Origin: Symsagittifera roscoffensis
Lineage: Eukaryota > Xenacoelomorpha > Acoela > Convolutidae
Reading direction: 5' to 3'
DNA length: 64,000 nucleotides
Assembly (NCBI RefSeq): GCF_963678635.1
Contig: NC_087067.1
Coordinates: forward strand, 42,868,696 to 42,932,695
Shown here: piece after piece, positions 48,465 through 60,974 of the stretch
Layout of the letters: the number at the start of each line of letters is the position of its first letter
How positions within the stretch are numbered: position 1 is the first letter of the stretch
The notes under the pieces: generated by a model
What the model was told of the DNA's origin: nothing
The model's input: the letters and a program-made list of their open reading frames with translations, nothing else
Database searches by the model: none
Program-made: the position numbers and the translations under genes

Positions 48465-51400
48465 CTAAAAATCAAAGTGAAATCGATAACGCAATTAGTA
48501 AAGATATTTAACGACTGACAACTGCTTAACAAGGAACTAAATGTATTTATCACTCGGATATCCAATTTTTTTGTTCCTCACTTGATGAAAAAATCAAAAA
48601 AAACTTCAGTGGAACAAAGTTTCTGTTTTCAGAAAAAATTCATCTTAACATGTGAAGAAGGCGCAATTTTTGAAAACAAACTAAATTCAGAACTTGAAAA
48701 AAAAATGTTCAACCTTTATTTCTGTCTTTAAGATAAATTAGCAGCTCTGCTAGGATTTAGAATTAGAATGTACGCGCGCACAAGCGCATTTGAAAATCAA
48801 TGTTTTTAAAACTTTCTTTGGGTTCGAAATTGCTATTAGATTTAACGGAAAAAAAATTAATTTTTTAGCATGTTCTAGCAGTTGACTGCTTCGGATGAAA
48901 TTGCATAAAAATAGGAGTATGTTTTATTCTAACTTATTTAGTTTTGAGCCTCAAGCAGTCACAAGAAGGTATGGTGGTTTGATGGTTATCGACCTTCAGT
49001 ACTGAAAAGATTGGAATATCAATGACAAAACTTGAAGAAATATATCAGCGTATTCAAAGTATTCAAAGCCATTTTAACAATGATCAACGTGATCCATTTT
49101 GATCCTTTTTAATTATGACTACTGCATCTAAAAGTTTTTAGTCAGCAACCCAAAAGTTTTTCACTAGATATTATTTTTCAAAAAGTTTTATCGATCAAAC
49201 GAAAAACTGTTTTTAAGCATTCGACTTGAAGTTCATCAAATTATTCAGAGCTTAGCTTATTCTTTCAATTCAAAAAAAACTTACTTTATTTTTTTTGTTC
49301 CGACTTTCGATACGAAAGTAACGGAATATTTGAGCTCGGGGTGGGTTTTTTTTTTCTTCAGACAAATTTCGACTTTTTAACTAGCCATTTTTGACGAAAT
49401 TTTTTTATATCATTCGAAAGCTATTGGTGTCCTGAGCTTAAATTTGAAAAGATATTTCACCTGTGATCATTTTTCGTAAAGTTATGAGGGTTTAAAGATT
49501 GCCATTTTGGCCATTTTGACCAATTTGGGACAATTAACTCGCGATATAATTTGCGCTAGTAACGCGTAATAAGCGGAGATTTAAACCGTCTTAGAAATCG
49601 TTCCAAATTGATTGAAAGAAGCTTTTTTGCCATAATTGGTTTGTTTCAAGAAACGAAATCTAACCTTTTGTACTTTATATGCCGTGTGGGGGGATAATTT
49701 TCATAAAAAAATTTCAAATTTTAGAAAAAAAAGTTTTCATTTTATTTTATTTCAATTAACTTTTTTATGTTATTACTGCTTCTCCATAAACCTTCAAAGG
49801 CAGTCGGAACACTCAGGGTTTCGCCCTGATACGAGCAGTCTTGTTTCATTTTGCCTTTAATTTTCAATTAACCCGCCATTTTTAAATAGATAAATTGCTC
49901 AAAAATGCGAGAAATTTTTTTCATGAGTTGCGCTCCCGTTTTAAAGTTTGGATTTTTAATATCCGTAGTTCACATGTCACGTTACTAACAAAAGTAGCTT
50001 AAATGTTAGTTAGTGACCAAATCACTTTTCTAGGTAGATCCAACTTTCTGTCATCAAACTCGTACTTTTTCTCTAGTTGTAAATTGTCAATTGATGCTTG
50101 ATAGTCGTTCAATTGATACTTGATAATATGTTATGACTTTTTGTTACTCCCTCACATTTGAATTTCATTATTGAACATTTGAATTGACAATGTTAGAATG
50201 AAAAGAAACATAGCATGGTGAAAAATTTAACAATTGCGAACAGATTTGTTCTTCGACCTTTCATCGTAAAATTACATGAGTAGCTGCAATTGCACGTTAA
50301 GCTATTATTAAAAGAGTCTGCTTTCTCCCCATTCCTCTCACATTGGAGTCAATTTATTGGTGTAACAAGGGGTTCTACAAGCTTAAATATAATTACAAAT
50401 ATTTTTTCATCCCACAAGCCAAGTAATGTAATAATCAGACAATGTGAACAAAAATTACTAGAAAAATTTGCAGGTGGATGAACCCAACGTTTCCAAGGAA
50501 AGAAAAACCCCAACGTTTTCAAGTTCTTCCCCATATTTGAAAATCAGTTTTGAAAAACTACTTTTATGTCTCATAAAAGACCGAGGTTTTGCATGGTTCA
50601 GAACTTAGTTGTTGTTATCATTTTTGTTTTCCAAATCAAAAATTGTGACACCACACACTCGGCTGTAATAAAACTCAAGACTAAGAAATAACTAAGAAAG
50701 AGGAAATTTGGAAGTGATGGCGGGAAATTGAAAATGAGCACAACATTGATTCCGCGCCCAGCCAAAAACCTAAGAAATTGAATTTAAACAATTTTGTTTT
50801 TGATTTTTAGTGCTGCTCAAAGTTTCATTAGCATATATTATTCAGAATTTAATTTGACAGATGAAATTATTTACGCTAATGAATGAAAATGCATGTTATT
50901 AAATCTTTCCATCTATTCAAAAACACAAATTAAAAAACTGGCTCTTTTTCATCCCTCTAACATTTTTCCATCTTCAAGTGTTGTCTTGCGTGTTAAATTG
51001 GCTGAATGCGTGATTCTACAAAGTAAAGAATGCAACATGATTTGAACACTGAGATTTGAAATGTGTAGAGAAAGTAGAAATGAGCTGAAAAACTTCTAAA
51101 TTATGTTTTGAACACGATAATTATTGGGGCAGTACAATAGTGCTGAAGTACAACAGTACCGAATATTAAAATGTTGTTCAACAGTGCCGAATTTTTTTTT
51201 AATTTTGTTTTTAAACATCCCAAATCACTGACATGTAATTCAATTCAAATGGACGGTAGTTGAAAAGACACAATTGGCCATTTTGATTGCTGTCACTTGT
51301 TAAACAAACAAAAGTTCCCCCGCGCGGCCTCATAAATTTTTCTGAACAAACAATTAATTTAGCAATTTGCCAATTTTCTTCTCCATTTCGCTCCAAAGCA

Positions 51401-52337
51401 AACACGTAGTCACGCAAAATTGCTAACAATTCACAAACAAAACTCAGAGTTTTGAAATATCATCAAGTTTTGGCACTGTTAAACACAAAAGACAATTCCA
51501 TTTTCTGATTTGTTGTAATTCGGCACTGTTGAACGCTAGCTAACGATCTACAACTAAGCAAAAAAAAGAATCATTTCAGCTCAGCCGTTCAAAAAGAGTA
51601 GCTCCTTTGTCGGAACTGTTTTAAGAGGGACGAGGGACTGTAAACTTGATCCGAAATTTTTGGCTGTTTTGTGCTCCCACTACAGCTGAAAAATGGACCA
51701 AGTGAGCAATCGCCCCCTAAATCAATTTAGGTGGGAGATTGTTCACTGGGTTAAAAGTAATTTTTGTCATCCAAACAAATTTGAGCATAGTACATACATG
51801 CAAGCCTTACTGCTTGATTTTTCCCTTTTGTTTTTTGGGGCAGATTGCTCAACTTGGGCCTACAAAATGTTTGATGCGTAGTTTTTTCACGCGCTGTTTC
51901 ACTTAACGATGTAGGGCGCGAGGAACAAAAGTATTCAAAATGATTAGATTTTTCATCACAAAAATTTTAAAAGTTTTAAAGGACAAGCTTAAAAAGTAAT
52001 TTCAAATGTGAGATGGGGAAATGTGGAAAAGAGTCCATTTTGTAAACCATTGCTGTACCTGGTTTCATTCAAAAGAGTAGACAGGGAACTTGAGTTTCTG
52101 TCGTCATTTGTAACTTCGCTATAATTTGTCAAAGGCCCATGAATATTTTCTGTTATTTCCTTCAAAGTAATGTTTGGTCGTGGTCTAAATTCTGCCATTA
52201 TTGTCTGTTTTCGATAAATGTTCAAATGATAGGAAGACATAAGAATTGATGTTCCAGCAACCATTAAAATAATCAAAACAATTGCAACTTTTTTAGTAAA
52301 CATTTGAGATTTTTCTTGAAACGGTTTAAGCTTAAGG
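48079..52337. repeat. Tandem duplication, copy 2 (4259 bp)
   Basis: Direct neighbour of copy 1. Its right boundary lies inside the transporter exon, where gcttaaggcg continues into the rest of that exon. Offsets between matched points are 4256-4259 bp throughout, showing only small indels between the copies. Confidence 0.95.
49299..49845 (+). mobile_element. Hairpin-ended repeat, duplicate of 45044 copy
   Basis: It has the same start (tccgactttcgatacgaaag) and end (hairpin plus acgagcagtcttgtt) as the copy at 45044, carried along by the tandem duplication. Confidence 0.75.
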
Positions 52338-53251
52338 CGGTAGAAAAATTGGGCGACAACTAAAATGAATATTCCAAGTAGTTTCAATCTGGTTTGGAAA
52401 TTGTTTAAATCGAAGCCTTTTTCCAGAATAAAAGCACTGGATATAATTGTCAAAGGTCTTTTTAAGATATTCAGAAGACCATGAGAAACTGCGTTTTCAA
52501 CTTGACTCAAAACTTTCAGGGACAAAAAGTTGTAAAGCGCATGCGAGGATGACGCATAAAACAAAACCTTCAGCCAATTGCTATTGGTTAAAAACCTCGC
52601 AGCATGATTTGTCGATATTGATATCAAAATTAACCAACCAGGAGCTGTGAATAATAAACAACAAAATGAAATTCGTCCTAATTGCTCAGAAGGTTCCGAT
52701 TGCTTGATTTTAGCAAATTTGAGGTATACATTTCTAGAGGAGAACGATAAGTTTGAAAGGCACGCGAGAATAATGGCTGACCACGCGAATTGAAGCTCGG
52801 AAAAGGCAGAAATACAAGCACCACAAACAGCAACACACATGTAAAAATTTTGGTAACAATCTTGGTAATTTTTGAATATCACAGCTGATAATGCGACGGT
52901 AAAAATTGGTTCTAAACATTTAATAACTTGATTAAGTGAGACAGAAGTTAGCGCCAACGAAACTAAGGTTGTTAAATTGCCACAAAAGTAAAAGGCTCCA
53001 ATTAAAAAGTCTTGTTTCGTTACGAATGTAACTTGACCAAAGAACAGCTGTTTTATGTAACAAAACGAAGCACATATGTATTGACCGAATAAAATAGAAG
53101 CAATAATTAATGGAATCGAAGTCACATCATCTTTTGTTAGTTTTTTGGAAGCAAGCACATTCGCAGATGAGAAACCGTACCATAAAATAATAGTTAAAAG
53201 TAGAAATAAAGAAGGTCGCACTTCAGAAAACTTTGCAGATTTTACATCCAT
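52059..53251 (-). CDS. Triose-phosphate/PEP-translocator-family transporter, first exon of putative fusion gene
   Basis: It starts at an ATG in good context (ataaaaATGG). About ten hydrophobic segments span residues 12-305. Family motifs: WYGFSSANVLASKK (24), SLNQVIKCLEPIFTVALS (105), FAWSAIILACLSNLSFSSRN (155) with YLK (K178), and HALYNFLSLKVL with SHGLLNILKRPLTII (237-270). The Lys and Lys-Arg pair correspond to positions that bind phosphate in plastid triose-phosphate translocators, so a phosphorylated C3 acid such as PEP is a reasonable substrate. The frame continues past the normal family end into an 11th helix (residues 321-343) and a stem with four N-glycosylation sequons (N360, N376, N386, N395). 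At residue 398 a donor (accag then gtacag) splits an Arg codon in phase 2. The frame stays open to 51989 if unspliced. The nucleotide-sugar-transporter relatives are the main alternative. Confidence 0.85.
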
Positions 53252-53364
53252 TTTTATGAATAAGTAAGAAAATAAGTGACTAGTATATTAGCATAGGATA
53301 ACAAAATGATTTAAGCAAATTATGTTTGAAACGTGTTCGCTTTTTGTTTGTCTCTTGATTTTGC

Positions 53365-53837
53365 TCCGACTTTCGAAAAAAGTGAGGAATAATTATGCTT
53401 GGTGTGGTTTTTTATTCAGTAAATTTTTGACTTGTTAACTAAGCGTTTATGACAAAATTTTGTTTACCATCGTTTTATACCATTTATACACAAACTCAAA
53501 CTAAAAATGATGTTTTACCTTTGATCATTTTTTGTAATGTTACGAGCGTTTAAAAGTTGCTAATTTGGCCAATTTGAGCTAATTAAAGTGCGATATATTG
53601 CTTATTTATAACACGCGTAAGAAGCAAACTAACGCGTTTCAAATTGAATTGAGGCCAACAATACGAGACGCTGAATACATCCTTAGTATTTCACATAGCG
53701 TGTGGAGAAGACACAATGAAAATAATCTTCTTTTTGCTCAATTAATTTGTCATTTAGCCGACCAAAAAAACTTTTCAATTGAACCTAAGTGCAGTCAGAA
53801 ATTCAGGGCTTTGCCCTGATATACGAGCAGTCTTGTT
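53365..53837 (+). mobile_element. Hairpin-ended repeat, copy upstream of the transporter exon
   Basis: It starts tccgactttcg and ends cagggctttgccctg, a tata spacer, and cgagcagtcttgtt. It is older than the intronic copies. It sits about 110 bp upstream of the transporter ATG on the other strand, so it may overlap the gene's promoter or 5' leader. Confidence 0.65.
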
Positions 53838-53922
53838 TAAATTAAAATCTAATTAGTTTGTAGAAAAAAAAATTAAAAATTACTTTTCAAATTTCCAGTG
53901 TTCTTAATTGTCTGACACAGGG

Positions 53923-54400
53923 CCGGATCTAGGATTTTCTCGAGAAAGGGGAGAGGATTTTTAAAATATTATGGAAAAGTTTGTCGATCTATTTTTAACT
54001 TGACTAAATTGATTTTCCGAGCACTCCCAAAGCACTGAAAAGATCTTGTTTTGGCCAAATTTTCAGCACAGCAGGCAAAATTTTGTAACAAAAGACAGGC
54101 CAAAAAGCGTGCTTTTTCCCACTTTCTTCTCCACATTTCAAAATTTCTTTTTTCTGTTTTCTGAGTTGTTTTTATGAGTTTTCATGGCTAAGTGCATGAT
54201 GTTACGATGTAAGGTATGGAGAACTAATCTGTTTACTTCAATTAGTTTGATCACCATGCTAAATTTCATGCATTATGAAAATCTTAAAAAGTTTTTCAAT
54301 TTGAATTTAAAATGTGGAGGGGGGGGGGGGGGGGGGGGGGGTGGATGAGTCTGAAATTTTGCCTTTACGGCGCGCGCTTACCCAAAAAATTAGTAAGTAC
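53923..54400. mobile_element. hAT-like MITE arm with 23 bp poly-G tract
   Basis: It starts cagggccggatctaggattt, has the family block ttgattttccgagcactccc then aaagcactgaaaagatc, and carries 23 G at 54319-54341, followed by ggcgcgcgcttaccc. The G run is in the position of the central homopolymer of the complete copy. Confidence 0.6.
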
Positions 54401-55890
54401 TAAGGGGGGATACGTACGTGATATTACCGTGCAAGATAATAAGAAAAACTATGTTCACAATAATTAACTTGTTCAACATGCAAAATTTCATTACATTCTG
54501 ACAGCGTTAAAAAAGTTTTTCAAAACTGAAACTCAAATACGTGGGCTGGGGGAAAGAGCATTTATTTTTCGAACTCATTTCACAACTAACGGACTATAAC
54601 GAAAAAAGCTTAAACAAAATAATCAAAATAATTGTGTTTAATAGTTTAAATAAATAATGATTTTACAGGTCAAAACAAAGAAACTTTATATCGACCCGTC
54701 TACTTTAATTTTTATAAAATGATTCAAAATGGTCATATAAATCAGAAGAGCGAAGACACATTTAATGACGCAAATGGCAGTTTATAAAAAGTATTTGCCG
54801 AGTTTTCAACACTTGAAAACCAGATTTCCTCAAGTGAAGATATGGCAAAAACGAAACGATATAAATAAAAGTTATTTGTACAAAATCTATGCTCTCCAGT
54901 GGCCTTTGTTTTTAACCGTGTTTAAATGATGTGTATATGCACCAAAAACTAGTACGGAAAAGCTGGCTATGTTTTTGTAGCACATGCAAGCACTTGGCTG
55001 AAACAAAAAACAGCACTTGACAAATATAAGCAAGTTCAATGACTAAAATGCATTTTTGTTGCTTTTGTTCGGGAAAAAACGAGTAAAAGTCTCTCATTGG
55101 AACCAAATGTCTTTTAAAGAGACGCAAATTATTTGATGAATTATTAATCAAGTATTCAATATGTCAACATATTAGGTACAAAATAAACCACAAATGAGAA
55201 TGGAACTGAAAGAAATCGGTTTTGAAAGGATGTTTCGGAGTTAAAGATAAACATATTCTCTAAATTGGTCATAGTAAGAGCATTTACATTAAATTTCTTC
55301 CTTTTATGCATTCTTAACTTTTAGTTTTGACAAAACTCCAAATAATTTCAGGACGCAAATAAAGGAAATAGGTCATTAAATACGGTCTAGACTCAGGTTC
55401 TTGTTATTATTTAATGCCAAATTTTATAGTATAACCCTTTTATTGAAATGAGGCAATAAACCGTCGTTTAATTTCACCCCCGTTTTCGTTTCACAACCTG
55501 TGGTGAATTGATTGTTTGGATCTCTTCACATGGAGACAGAAATGGATCACGCCACGCTCCAGGTTTTAACTGCATTTGGTTTTAACATATTTGTGCAAAA
55601 AAATCAAAACAAAGTTTTAAAAATTTTGTTATCAAAAGATGCCATCTGTCATTTGTCATAGTTCAAACTTGAAATTTACAAAGCGAATTGTTTAGCTCTT
55701 CAAGCTCACAATTATTCTCTCATTGTATAAAACTGAAAACAAACAGTTCGTCCTGAAACAAAATTTTCTCAAAAGGGAGACTTTTTCACTCATTAAGTAA
55801 AAATTTTAAGTATAAAATAGCACAAAATTTGTCTCATATTATCTGTTCGTCTTTTGTTGTCCAAATCCAGACCAAAAGGGACTTAATGAG
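54401..55890. other. Gene-free stretch
   Basis: AT-rich without recognised genes. Open frames here (for example 54912-55151 minus) have no family resemblance. Confidence 0.4.
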
Positions 55891-55895
55891 AAGCT

Positions 55896-56225
55896 CAGGG
55901 GCAGATCCTCGGGTCTAGCTTTTCTTGAGGGTGGGATTTTCAAAAAAAATTCCGAAGTTTATCGACCTTTTTTAGGTCGGACAGATTGATTATGCAAGCT
56001 CTTGGCTGATATATAATCGATTCAAATTAGTGAACAAAATAATTTAGGCTGGAGCTGAAATATGATCGGCTAACTTTGCCCAATCAGACTGCCCAATGAT
56101 CCCCTGCCGATACAAATGGTCCCCCCATTGTACTAATTTAAGATCTCCATTTTTGGCCAACGATCCCTAAATTTTTTCCAAAGCAGGCGCCTTTTGCGCC
56201 AATATATAATCAATTTGAGGGGAAG
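55896..56225. mobile_element. hAT-like MITE, degraded copy
   Basis: It starts caggggcagatcctcgggtc, then shows ggtcggacagattgattatg, ccctgccgatacaaatggtc, tccatttttggccaacgatc and ggcgccttttgcgcc. Both halves are present in part but shortened. Confidence 0.55.
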
Positions 56226-57025
56226 CATGTTTTATTATCATTGATTATAATTAATTGAACTCTACCAGAAATGGTAACTACAATTGATAATGATCAATTT
56301 TAATGATAATCCAAAAACTATAGAGGAAGAAAACACAGCCGAGCACAAATACTCAAACGTCAAAAACTGTTTTGAATTTCTCAAACGTCAAAAAAAAAAT
56401 TCAATTATATGAGGGGCGACAATAATTGTTGGCTTTCAACCTTCACAATTATCGAAATAATTAGGAATGATTTTTGCAAATGAGATGCGCTCAATTTTTT
56501 TCCTTTGCCATAATCGGATGGTTACTGGAAGCAAACATACTTTTGTCAATTACGGTAGACTTTTATACTTTTTGTGAGCACTGTTACCTAATTGTTGTAC
56601 ATCTGATTCATTTCGCATAAAACTCGACGCTGGCAGGATCTGATTTGCTCCAATTATCTTGAAAGATGATGGAAGTAGTGTTTTTCTAAATAGTTTCATT
56701 CTTTCCTTTTTCTTGCTGCTCATATCTCTTGGCCTCCATACAAACAAAATGTTGATCAGATTTTTATTCAACAAAATAATTATGATACAATTCAGTGCAT
56801 GGGTTTATCACGTGGCTTATATTTTTGAAACTTGCGTGATAATTCTTTTTTTCTAACATTTTTTTCAGAAACTTTTATATTTACATGGGAAAAAATTGGT
56901 CGTCAAAAATTCTTTTTTGACAAAAATTTCTTGTGATAGAACTTTCATTAAAAATTGGTATTATAAGCACTTTTTATAAAAAGGCTTTTTTGTTTTGAAT
57001 TTTTCAAAAAGAGCTGTGAGATATC
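56226..57025. other. Gene-free stretch with one protein-like minus-strand frame
   Basis: A minus-strand frame at 56550-56774 reads SSKKKERMKLFRKTLLP and onward with mixed composition. It starts with TTG, so it would have to be an exon if real. I cannot assign it. Confidence 0.3.
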
Positions 57026-57029
57026 TTAA

Positions 57030-58325
57030 AATGAACCTAAATGGGTTGGGAATAGTACAGCAGTACGTTGGGAAACTGATTGAGGAGTGGGTCAAATAGA
57101 TCGATAAGTAAAGCGAAATGGCGACTCGCGAACCACATCTTTCTTATGCTGTGTTTGTTAAAGTCATGCAGAGCAAGTGGTCGTTCGCCATGCGCACCAT
57201 TCCCGGCATCGACGACGGTTTAACTAAACTAGAGGTCCACATACGTTATTTCCTAGAAAAGATTATGGGCAGAACCATCACTGACTTTGAGCGCAGAGTT
57301 TTAGTTTTGCCCTGCAAAATAGGAGGTCTAGGCGTTTTCATACCCTTTACGCGAGCGGAACGAGAGCACGAGAACTCGAAACAGTTGTGCACGAGATTAA
57401 CGAGCGCTGTTATCGAAAAATGCAAGCTACCACCCTCGCATTGCACAGAAGAGCGCAAAGCCATCAGAAAACGGAACGAAGAACACGCTAAGTCAGAATT
57501 GAATCTAATATTGCAAGAAGCCACGCCGCCTCTAAGGAGAGCCTTGGAGGTGCTCCAGCCAAAAGGAACATCAACTTGGCTGTCTTGCATGCCGTCCAGA
57601 GAACACGGTTTCTACTTTAACCGTGACGAATTCAGAGATTGTCTGAATTTGCGATATGAGTGGCCACTTGTCAACATGGCCACGAAGTGTGAATGTGGAC
57701 AAAATAACAGCATTGACCACTCATTAAGTTGTAAGCTAGTTGGCTTTGTGATTATGCGCCATAACTGCGTCCGGGATCTCTTCGCTGATGTTCCTGATAG
57801 TGTATGTAAAGATGTAAGCATTGAGCGTCCGCTAATTTCCTTGACCGATGAGGAAAAAATTACTATTCGGGGAAACATTGAAGAAGGCGCTCGTCTCGAT
57901 ATCGCGTGCAGGTCTTTCTGGACGCCAATGCAAAAATCGATGTACGACGTCAGAGTGACCCACATCAACTCACCATCGAACCGTGGTAAGCCAGTTAAAA
58001 CAATTCTTGCCGACCACGAGAAGATGAAGAAATCTGCATACCTAGAACGGGTTCAGCAAGTGCAGCATGCCAGTTTTACCCCCTTGTCTTTGCTACTAAT
58101 GGAGCAATGGGTGAAGAGGCCGATCACTTTTGTACTGTTCTAGCGGAGAAATTTTGCTCTAAGAATGGCTGCTCTTACGCTGATAATAAGAACTATATAA
58201 GAAAGCGCCTAAGTTTTACCGTCATCAAGTGCGCTCTGATAGCCCTACGCGGTAAAAGGAAAATGAGAGATTTTCCAGTAAGAATGGTGGATGCTGATGT
58301 AAATTTTCTCAATTCCCGATAGTCT
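57030..58325 (+). mobile_element. 5'-truncated non-LTR retrotransposon, RT tail plus restriction-like endonuclease type C-terminus
   Basis: A 341-codon frame (57118-58143) carries the end of an RT protein: SKWSFAMRTIPGIDDGLTKLE, then LVLPCKIGGLGVFIPFTRA (a GGLG thumb motif). It continues into a zinc-knuckle CX1CX7HX4C (CECGQNNSIDHSLSC, about 57688-57732) and an ARLDIACRSFW...DVRV block (about 57892-57955). The knuckle followed by D and DV acids fits the restriction-like endonuclease of R2/NeSL-type LINEs; this class call is inference. Similarity extends upstream of the ATG (GIVQQYVGKLIEEWVK from about 57045) through two in-frame stops. Near 58088 the frame shifts by one base and goes on at 58107-58322 (MGEEADHFCTVLAEKF, then YIRKRLSFTVIKCALIAL). 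The RT core is missing. Confidence 0.75.
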
Positions 58326-58915
58326 GTCTTTTAGTTCTTTCTCTCCTAGTTGCGCCTTTCTTCTGTCCTTTCCCGTGTCGTCCTTCTTGTCTCTCTGCTA
58401 TAGCTCTCCGCCAACCCAGTTCTATATCCATCAGTGTCTATCGCCCGCTCTACTTCCATCTGTTCACGGTTCCCGAGTACCACAACTCGGCCTGTCGTTA
58501 CACACCGTTTTGGATGGTTTGATGCTGTGCATTTTTACTATATTGAAAGTGTCTGTTTCTGTTCTGTATTTTTCAGATACAAATTTTAATCTATATAGCG
58601 AAAACAAAAACTTAAATGGGTTTTTCAATAATTCGAAATTTTGGTCATCAAATTTTTTTTGTTTTGAATGAAAACATATTGATCATCAAAATTGTCACTA
58701 AATTGAGGAAAGAAACATACAGTAAACACGCTAACAGAGGAAAAATTTTTAAAAGTTTTAGTAGTTTTATCATTGTTGAGAGCCTTGTAGTTTTTCAAAT
58801 GAGAAGAACTAGTTTTTAAAATCTCGACAACGATCGGTCTGTGATTTGAAATAACTATTTTCTCCTATTTTAGATTTCACTCTCTATAACTATTTTCAAA
58901 GTTCGATTGGCCAGA
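58326..58915. other. Probable 3' tail of the LINE, then AT-rich spacer
   Basis: From the end of the LINE frame to about 58540 the base composition stays less AT-rich (C and T rich), as expected for its 3' untranslated part. After that it returns to the AT-rich background. Confidence 0.4.
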
Positions 58916-58916
58916 A

Positions 58917-59705
58917 ATGTTTTTTAAAGCATTTTGGCGAAAGAGTTCTTCTGGTAGTCGGAGAGCAGTTTTTAATTGGAGACTTACTTGCTATTATTAT
59001 GTTCTCTTAGCAAACAGGGCCTATCATAAATTAGAAAAAAGATCAATAAAAAAATATGAGGAAAACGTTGGTATCCGGAAATTTTTGATAGCAAATTAAT
59101 TAAACTCTGGTTTGAGTCTCTAAACTAAAAAATGTACCTTTGCTGTTTTTTTACCCTTCTAAAGAGTTCAATTATGTTTCACTTCGAATATTTCTCAACA
59201 AAATATATTCATTTGGGTTTTTCAATCAAACTCGTGAACTACTCGCAAATTTTTTAATTCGACCAAAAATACTTCGTAAACATTAGAGTAGCAAATTCGA
59301 GTTGGGCTACTGTTACTCTTGGGGCACCACACGGTACAGCGGTTGGTCCAATGTCTCTTTAATTTTTTCGGAAAAAGTCTTTCCTTTTTTATTGTCTAAT
59401 ATACAAAACACATTAAATTCTGTATCTCACATTTATCTGAGAACGAACTAATGAACAATGCTTGCAAAACAGATATAATCAGATTTGACAAAAGATCAGA
59501 ATCATTTGGTTCTTTAATTGTTGAAAAAGAGGAAGTGAACATCAAAAAACCACTACGGTATCTTGGCAGTATTCTGGTTGAAAAACTGAGTTTAATAAAA
59601 AAAAATATTGGAGGTCTTAGCAAAGTGGCCTTCGTAAAATGGCGAATTTGCATCTTACGGCAGAAACTAACAATAGTGGAACGTGTTATCTTTTTGAAAT
59701 TTTAG
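58917..59705 (+). mobile_element. LINE RT remnant, plus strand
   Basis: Broken frames read WATVTLGAPHGTAVGPMSL near 59305-59360, which resembles RT motif B (PQG.VLGP), and RYLGSILVEKLSLIKKNIGG within 59451-59705, which matches the post-catalytic YLG...D..LSF region of Jockey/CR1-like RTs. The upstream piece at 58917-59099 may belong to it. It is heavily decayed and is not the same element as the LINE at 4.8-7.6 kb in this window. Confidence 0.55.
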
Positions 59706-60607
59706 TTTTTCCCATCTAAGTTATAGTGAAATTAATTTGTTAAATTACAACAAAAAATATCAATCGTTTGAATCAACAAATAAACTGGCTAATAAAATTC
59801 ATTTTTGAAAAACAAAACACATCCTATAGGGTTATTTAGAACATCATTATACATGCTGAAAAAACAAATCCTTTAATTGAAGAAAACATGAAAAAAATTA
59901 AGCAAAAACAAAAAAAAACGACTTTAAACAATAGATCGAAAAAAGTAAGTACTGGTAGGTTTTTGGAAACTGCTCATCAGAGTTTTCAATTGCTAGAATA
60001 TGTGCCAAGAAAAGGAATGGTTCAGCTAAAAACTTTATAATCTTAATAAAGTCAAAATTTAAACTCATGTATCATGTATCATTTAATCTCCGGATTATAG
60101 TATCAATTTTACATGTTTGCAAGCAAGCAAATATCAAGACTCACATAAGTTGTTACCGTTAATTAATATTGATTCGAGAGTGCCCTAATTTTTAATGGAC
60201 CCTTTTACATACAAAAATTGAATAATTCCAATAGAAAAAACTCAGACTGCCAAAAATGAATTTTTAATAAAACCTCGTAAAGTTCTTATTGTTGAGCCAG
60301 CTAACCAATTCGCGTTTCATACAGATAACAGAAAATTATAACAATTTTGATTGACCTCGTTTTCATTTGCAATAAAGAATGGCGGTAGTACACCACTTTT
60401 TTTCAATTAGATGACAAAAAAAAATTTTTTCAAAAATTGCTTTTCACTTGTTTTATTTTTGAATGCCGCTCCAATGTATGAATTTCTAAAAATAGTATCA
60501 TCAAACATGATTGAATAAAAATAGACTAAATTTGCGATCAATAGTTGTTGAAATATAGCGACCACTTTGACTAGGTTGGAGGAAAGTTTGAGCGCAGCTT
60601 ATGATTT
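59706..60607. other. Gene-free AT-rich stretch
   Basis: Nothing recognised. Confidence 0.4.
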
Positions 60608-60890
60608 TGATTTCGACTTAGTGACGGAGTACTTTAGTCTCGGAGTGTTTTTTCCAGAACAATTTTTACTTTTTAACCAGCTATTTTTGTGAAATTTTTG
60701 TTTTTCAACTGGAAACTATTGATGCAAGGAGCTCAAATTTGAATATATGATTATTTTTTGTACGTTAAAGGGGTTGCAACATAACAAATTGGTCAGTTGA
60801 CATAATTGACGAGCGATACATTTCGCGCTACTAACAAAAAAGCGGCGCTTTAATGTAGCTTAGAAATCGTTCCAGTTTACAAGGAAAAAC
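60608..60890 (+). mobile_element. Hairpin-ended repeat, old partial copy
   Basis: It keeps degraded family phrases in order: atttcgacttagtgacggag, tttttaaccagctatttttg, gacgagcgatacatttcgcg and gcttagaaatcgttcc. The distal half is missing. Confidence 0.45.
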
Positions 60891-60974
60891 TGTGACAGCT
60901 TGTGGATTGATCCATGAATAATTTGGTCCTTGAATTTTCGGAACTAAATTCACTGGACTTACTGCCGCTACCAT

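Noticed and set aside
48014-48565. A second pyruvyl-transferase gene
   Set aside because: It contains only the first part of the domain and runs into out-of-frame transporter sequence; all catalytic motifs are absent, so it is the duplication junction.
57246-57968. Minus-strand frames of 114 and 118 codons
   Set aside because: They are shadows of the well-supported LINE frame on the plus strand.
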